Below are positions 61,215 through 64,000 of a stretch of 64,000 nucleotides of DNA, in pieces. Made by a program: the position numbers and the translations under genes. How positions within the stretch are numbered: position 1 is the stretch's first letter; every line of letters starts with the position of its first letter. The stretch is from Catellatospora sp. IY07-71 (GTDB lineage: Bacteria > Actinomycetota > Actinomycetes > Mycobacteriales > Micromonosporaceae), in NCBI RefSeq assembly GCF_018326265.1, contig NZ_AP023360.1, positions 7,251,001 through 7,315,000 on the forward strand, read 5' to 3'. The notes under the pieces are model-generated. The model did not search any database. It saw nothing but the letters and a program-made list of their open reading frames with translations, and was not told where the DNA came from.

Positions 61215-61685
61215 GTGGACATGGTGGAGCTGCTGGCACACCCGCTGCGGCTGCGGCTCCTGCACGCCGCACGCCGCGGCGCCCTCAGCATCGCGGAGTT
61301 CCGCGCCGCGATCCCGGAGGCCGGCAAGGCCACCCTCTACCGGCAGATCCTCATCCTGACCAGGGCCGGGCTGCTGGAGGTGGCGTCCCAGCGCCGGGTG
61401 CGCGGCCAGCTCGAACGCAGCTACCGCCTGCGCCAGGCCGCGGAGCAGACCGGTGCCGACCCGCGTCCGGGCCGCGGGCGCCTGCACCACGCGGTGCTGC
61501 TGGCCACGGCGGTGGCGGCCCTCGTGGTGGAGTTCGAGACGGTCAGCGGCAGGGAGCCGCGAGGCACGTCGGCCGGTGCCGCCTCATCGACCGCACTGAC
61601 CCTGTCCGAGCAGGAACTACAGGCTCTGCGGCAGATGATCGACCGGCTGGCGACGGCACCGGACGGGCCCGAAGACACGCCCTGA
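61215..61685 (+). CDS. Winged-helix regulator (ArsR/HTH_20-like)
   Basis: A 156-residue protein. HPLRLRLLHAARRGALSIAEF, GKATLYRQILILTRAGLLEV and RGQLERSYRLR make a winged helix, followed by a helical C-terminal domain (AVLLATAVAALVVEFETV) with a Leu-rich final helix for dimerisation. The GTG start is just after the previous operon's terminator. Target unknown. Confidence 0.8.
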   Translation: MDMVELLAHPLRLRLLHAARRGALSIAEFRAAIPEAGKATLYRQILILTRAGLLEVASQRRVRGQLERSYRLRQAAEQTGADPRPGRGRLHHAVLLATAVAALVVEFETVSGREPRGTSAGAASSTALTLSEQELQALRQMIDRLATAPDGPEDTP

Positions 61686-61695
61686 GCAGGTACGG

Positions 61696-62976
61696 CTACT
61701 GATCCCGGCGGGGGAAGAAGCCGACGCGGCCGTGGTACTCGTGCCCGAGGCGGTCGGTGTCCGAGCCCACGAACAGACCCTTGGCGATCGACAGGAACGC
61801 CCGCAGACCCTCGCCGCGCGTGCGGGTGGGATTCCACGGCAGCGCACGGCCGCTGCGGGGGTCGATCGCGCCGATGCCCTTGCGGTCGACGGCTCCGGGC
61901 CCTTTGGACTTGTCACCGTCCGGGTTGTCCAGCCATTGCAGGTGGCCGCCGACGTACACCGCGGCGGGGGTGACCTCGACGGCGAACAGCGAGTTGCCGC
62001 CGGTGTGGTTGACCCAGGTCGGCTGCTGCTCGCCGTGGCCTGCCGTCTCGTAGCGGGCGGCGGTGCCGCAGGCCAGCTCGTCGTCGGAGCTGTGGCCGCT
62101 GGTGACGATGACGGCGAAGCGGCCGTCGGGTGAGAAGTCGGCGGCGCGCAGGTAGGTGTGGAAGCCGTCGCCGCAGTCGTCCAGCCCGTAGAAGGAGGTG
62201 TGCCAGTCGGTGACCTTCGCCGCCGGGGTGCTGATGTCGAGCATCGCGACCTGCTCGCGAGGGTTGCTGTCGGCGGTGGTGAACGAGCCGATGGCCAGCA
62301 GCCGCGCGCCGTCGGCCGAGATGGCGACGTCCTGGACCTTCACGGGCCGGTCGGCTGGTGCGGCCAGCCGGGCGTCGAAGGCCGGGTCGAGCGCGCCGGT
62401 GTCGGCCGACATCCGGATCAGGCCGCGGCTGTAGGTCTGGTCGTCGACGGCGACCCGCCCGCCGACGTACAGGTCGTCTCCGTGGCGGGCCAGGGTGAGC
62501 ACCTCACCGGTGATCTTCGGCGTGAAGCCGGGCACGGGTCTGCCGGTGGCCGGGTCGAGGCGCGTGATCGCCCGCTGCGGCAGGCCGTCGACGGTGCGGA
62601 AGTCGCCCGCGGCGATGACGGTGCCGTCGGGGCCGGGCGACAGCGCGTACACCGGGCCGTCGAACTTCGGGGCGAGGTCGAGGACGGCTCCGTCGCTGAT
62701 CCGGAAGGCCATCAGGTTGTGCCGCTCGTACCGGGTGGCCTTGTCGGCGCTGGTGACGGCGCCGAACTCGCCCGCGACGAGGACCGTGTCGCCGACCCGG
62801 GCCAGCGCCCAGACCTCGCCGTCGGTGAGGTGCGGCGTCCAGTCGGCCGGGTCGTCGTGGACCGGCTGCGGCGGTGCCGCGGCGGCGGGCGCGGCCGCCA
62901 GCAGGCACGCGGCCAGCGCGGTGACGGCGGGAAACGTGGCACGGTGTCTGCGCACGCCGTGGTCAACGAACGGCAT
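61696..62976 (-). CDS. Secreted beta-propeller protein
   Basis: About 426 residues. Signal peptide (HRATFPAVTALAACLLAAAPA). The body has delta-60/WD-like repeats: VWALARVGDTVLVAGEFG, VYALSPGPDGTVIAAGDF, VLTLARHGDDLYVGGRVA and VAISADGARLLAIGSF, so it forms a six- or seven-bladed propeller. It follows the crystallin-like gene by 9 bases, so they form an operon. Likely a binding protein. Confidence 0.8.
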   Translation of the reverse strand: MPFVDHGVRRHRATFPAVTALAACLLAAAPAAAAPPQPVHDDPADWTPHLTDGEVWALARVGDTVLVAGEFGAVTSADKATRYERHNLMAFRISDGAVLDLAPKFDGPVYALSPGPDGTVIAAGDFRTVDGLPQRAITRLDPATGRPVPGFTPKITGEVLTLARHGDDLYVGGRVAVDDQTYSRGLIRMSADTGALDPAFDARLAAPADRPVKVQDVAISADGARLLAIGSFTTADSNPREQVAMLDISTPAAKVTDWHTSFYGLDDCGDGFHTYLRAADFSPDGRFAVIVTSGHSSDDELACGTAARYETAGHGEQQPTWVNHTGGNSLFAVEVTPAAVYVGGHLQWLDNPDGDKSKGPGAVDRKGIGAIDPRSGRALPWNPTRTRGEGLRAFLSIAKGLFVGSDTDRLGHEYHGRVGFFPRRDQ

Positions 62977-62985
62977 GATCACCGG

Positions 62986-63693
62986 TCACGCGACCGGCGG
63001 GTGCTGGGCCGCACCGGCGAGCGCGATCAGGGAGACGCGGCCGCCCAGGTCAGCACCCAGGCCGCGGTGCGCGCCGGGTAGGAACAGGCGGCAGGTGCCG
63101 AGGTCCATGCCGTTGGCGCGGTCGTTGTCACAGACGACCGCACGGTGGCCCGCGTTCACCTTCAGCGACCGGACGGTCCCGGCCAGCCTGTCGAGGTCGC
63201 CGTCGACCTGCTCGTATCCGCCGGTGCCGAGCTTGAGCCGCGCGCCGGTCAGGCCTTCGTCCTGGTACGCCGTGGCGCCGCCGGTCCCGGCGGGGCGGGC
63301 GACGACCGCCAGCAGCGAGATGCGGTCGCTGAGGTCGTCGCCGACGTGGTCGTGCCGGCCCGCGCCGAAGTAGCGGCACAGCCCGAGGCTGCCGGTCGGG
63401 CCGCTCCCCTCGCCGCCGCCGTCCTCGCAGGCCACCACCTGGTAGCCGGGGGCGACCCGCAGGGAGGTGATCTGGTCGTTGCCCACCGCGCCGAGGCCGC
63501 CGGAGGACGTGTCGTACACGCCCGTGCCGAACGGCTGGCTCTGCCCGCCCTGCATGCGGTCGCTGTAGGCGACCAGCGCGGAAGGGCGGGCGGGCGGCGT
63601 CGGCTGCGCCGCCGGGGCAGCGCCGGCCGCGGTCTGCGAAAGGGCGAGCACGCTGCCCGTACCCACGCCCGCCATCAGCGATCGAATCCGCAT
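62986..63693 (-). CDS. Secreted beta/gamma-crystallin-like calcium-binding protein
   Basis: A 235-residue protein with signal peptide (AGVGTGSVLALSQTAAGA). Two beta/gamma-crystallin-like domains are visible; Y/F-x-D-x-x-x-G and ND/D-x-x-S/T-S motifs appear as GLGAVGNDQITSLRV, DDLSDRISLLAVV and DLDRLAGTVRSLKV. Bacterial members bind calcium at the D/N-D-x-S/T-S sites. It leads the operon with the propeller gene. AGGAG is 7 bases before ATG 63693. Confidence 0.78.
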   Translation of the reverse strand: MRIRSLMAGVGTGSVLALSQTAAGAAPAAQPTPPARPSALVAYSDRMQGGQSQPFGTGVYDTSSGGLGAVGNDQITSLRVAPGYQVVACEDGGGEGSGPTGSLGLCRYFGAGRHDHVGDDLSDRISLLAVVARPAGTGGATAYQDEGLTGARLKLGTGGYEQVDGDLDRLAGTVRSLKVNAGHRAVVCDNDRANGMDLGTCRLFLPGAHRGLGADLGGRVSLIALAGAAQHPPVA

Positions 63694-64000
63694 GAAGGTA
63701 CTCCTGGAGCCACCCGCGTCGCGGGCCTGTCGGATGTGCCGCCCGGTGCTCTCCCTGCCAGCCCGGGCGGCCGTTCCGGGTGCCGCGGGCCGCTGCGGGA
63801 GGTACCAGACAGTCGGATCAACTGATCAACTCGGCATCCGAAATGTCTGTTCTGGTAAATTTCCCCGGCATACGTCATGAACCCCAAGTACATGATCACG
63901 ATGGCCGATGAGCTGCTGCTTGCCTGATCAGGCTGGCCGGGCGGTGACGGCCATCGCGATTTGCCACCCGGCCACACGACGATACGCGGTCGTAGTGATT
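63694..64000. other. Right-edge region, 307 bases, no clear gene
   Basis: Holds the promoter of the crystallin-like gene. A GATCAACT direct repeat (GATCAACTGATCAACT) lies near 63815. A 16-codon frame starts at ATG 63877 but lacks a ribosome site. Nothing else is recognised. Confidence 0.4.

Noticed and set aside
63877-63927. A 16-codon gene near the right edge
   Set aside because: No ribosome site and no conserved pattern could be seen.
1-64000. CRISPR arrays, tRNA, rRNA, insertion sequences, integrases, prophage
   Set aside because: No repeat-spacer pattern, cloverleaf, rRNA-like segment or transposase/integrase motif was found by reading both strands.

Overview
The window is high-GC, GC3-rich actinobacterial DNA. 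GTG and TTG starts, ATGA/GTGA translational overlaps, DUF5709, DUF5317, snapalysin and several multi-module secreted glycan-active proteins all point to a Micromonosporaceae-like soil actinomycete (inference; no rRNA or tRNA gene is present to confirm it). Most of it is ordinary chromosome. Several accessory segments interrupt it, and gene decay is visible at a number of places.

Layout. 1-2.7 kb: the end of a frameshifted ABC-2 permease, a secreted cyclophilin and a KAS III enzyme. 3.2-7.1 kb: a lower-GC three-gene ABC-3C operon of the Lamassu/DdmABC type (Cap4-like nuclease, middle component, Rad50-like ATPase). 7.2-12.8 kb: a regulator/NUDIX pair and a compact radical-SAM peptide locus. That locus has three tiny Cys-motif proteins, a winged-helix protein, a radical SAM/SPASM enzyme, a 55-residue Cys-containing precursor candidate that starts inside the enzyme gene, a perfect 12-bp hairpin and an APH-fold kinase. 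13-31 kb: secreted carbohydrate-active proteins (ThuA/sugar-dehydrogenase multidomain protein, GH5-CBM2 cellulase, GH43, BNR propeller) with LacI-type operators and a LacI regulator, separated by small regulatory and hypothetical genes and a collapsed FAD/Rieske oxidoreductase. 31.3-35.5 kb: a four-gene sugar ABC importer. 36-42 kb: APH-like kinase, MFS exporter and two PD-(D/E)XK-like nuclease candidates. 42-53.9 kb: one- and two-component regulator/enzyme pairs (VOC, SseB-like, TetR with alpha/beta hydrolase, ArsR with P450-like and PEP mutase-like, TetR with a perfect tetO), a DUF5317 gene followed by three tiny hydrophobic peptide genes, GNAT, PAP2 and snapalysin. 54-63.7 kb: a lipoprotein/M48 membrane protease operon, an AlkZ-like protein, an ArsR-AHSA1 operon with its palindromic operator, and a beta/gamma-crystallin-like/propeller secreted pair.

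The two most interesting places are the radical-SAM locus (about 9.2-12.8 kb), whose precursor is nested in the maturase gene, and the row of three micropeptide genes behind DUF5317 (46.58-46.87 kb), which share a hydrophobic core ending in YT(I/V)GAP. The Lamassu-like operon is the clearest known defence system. No CRISPR array, insertion sequence, integrase, prophage gene, tRNA or rRNA was found.
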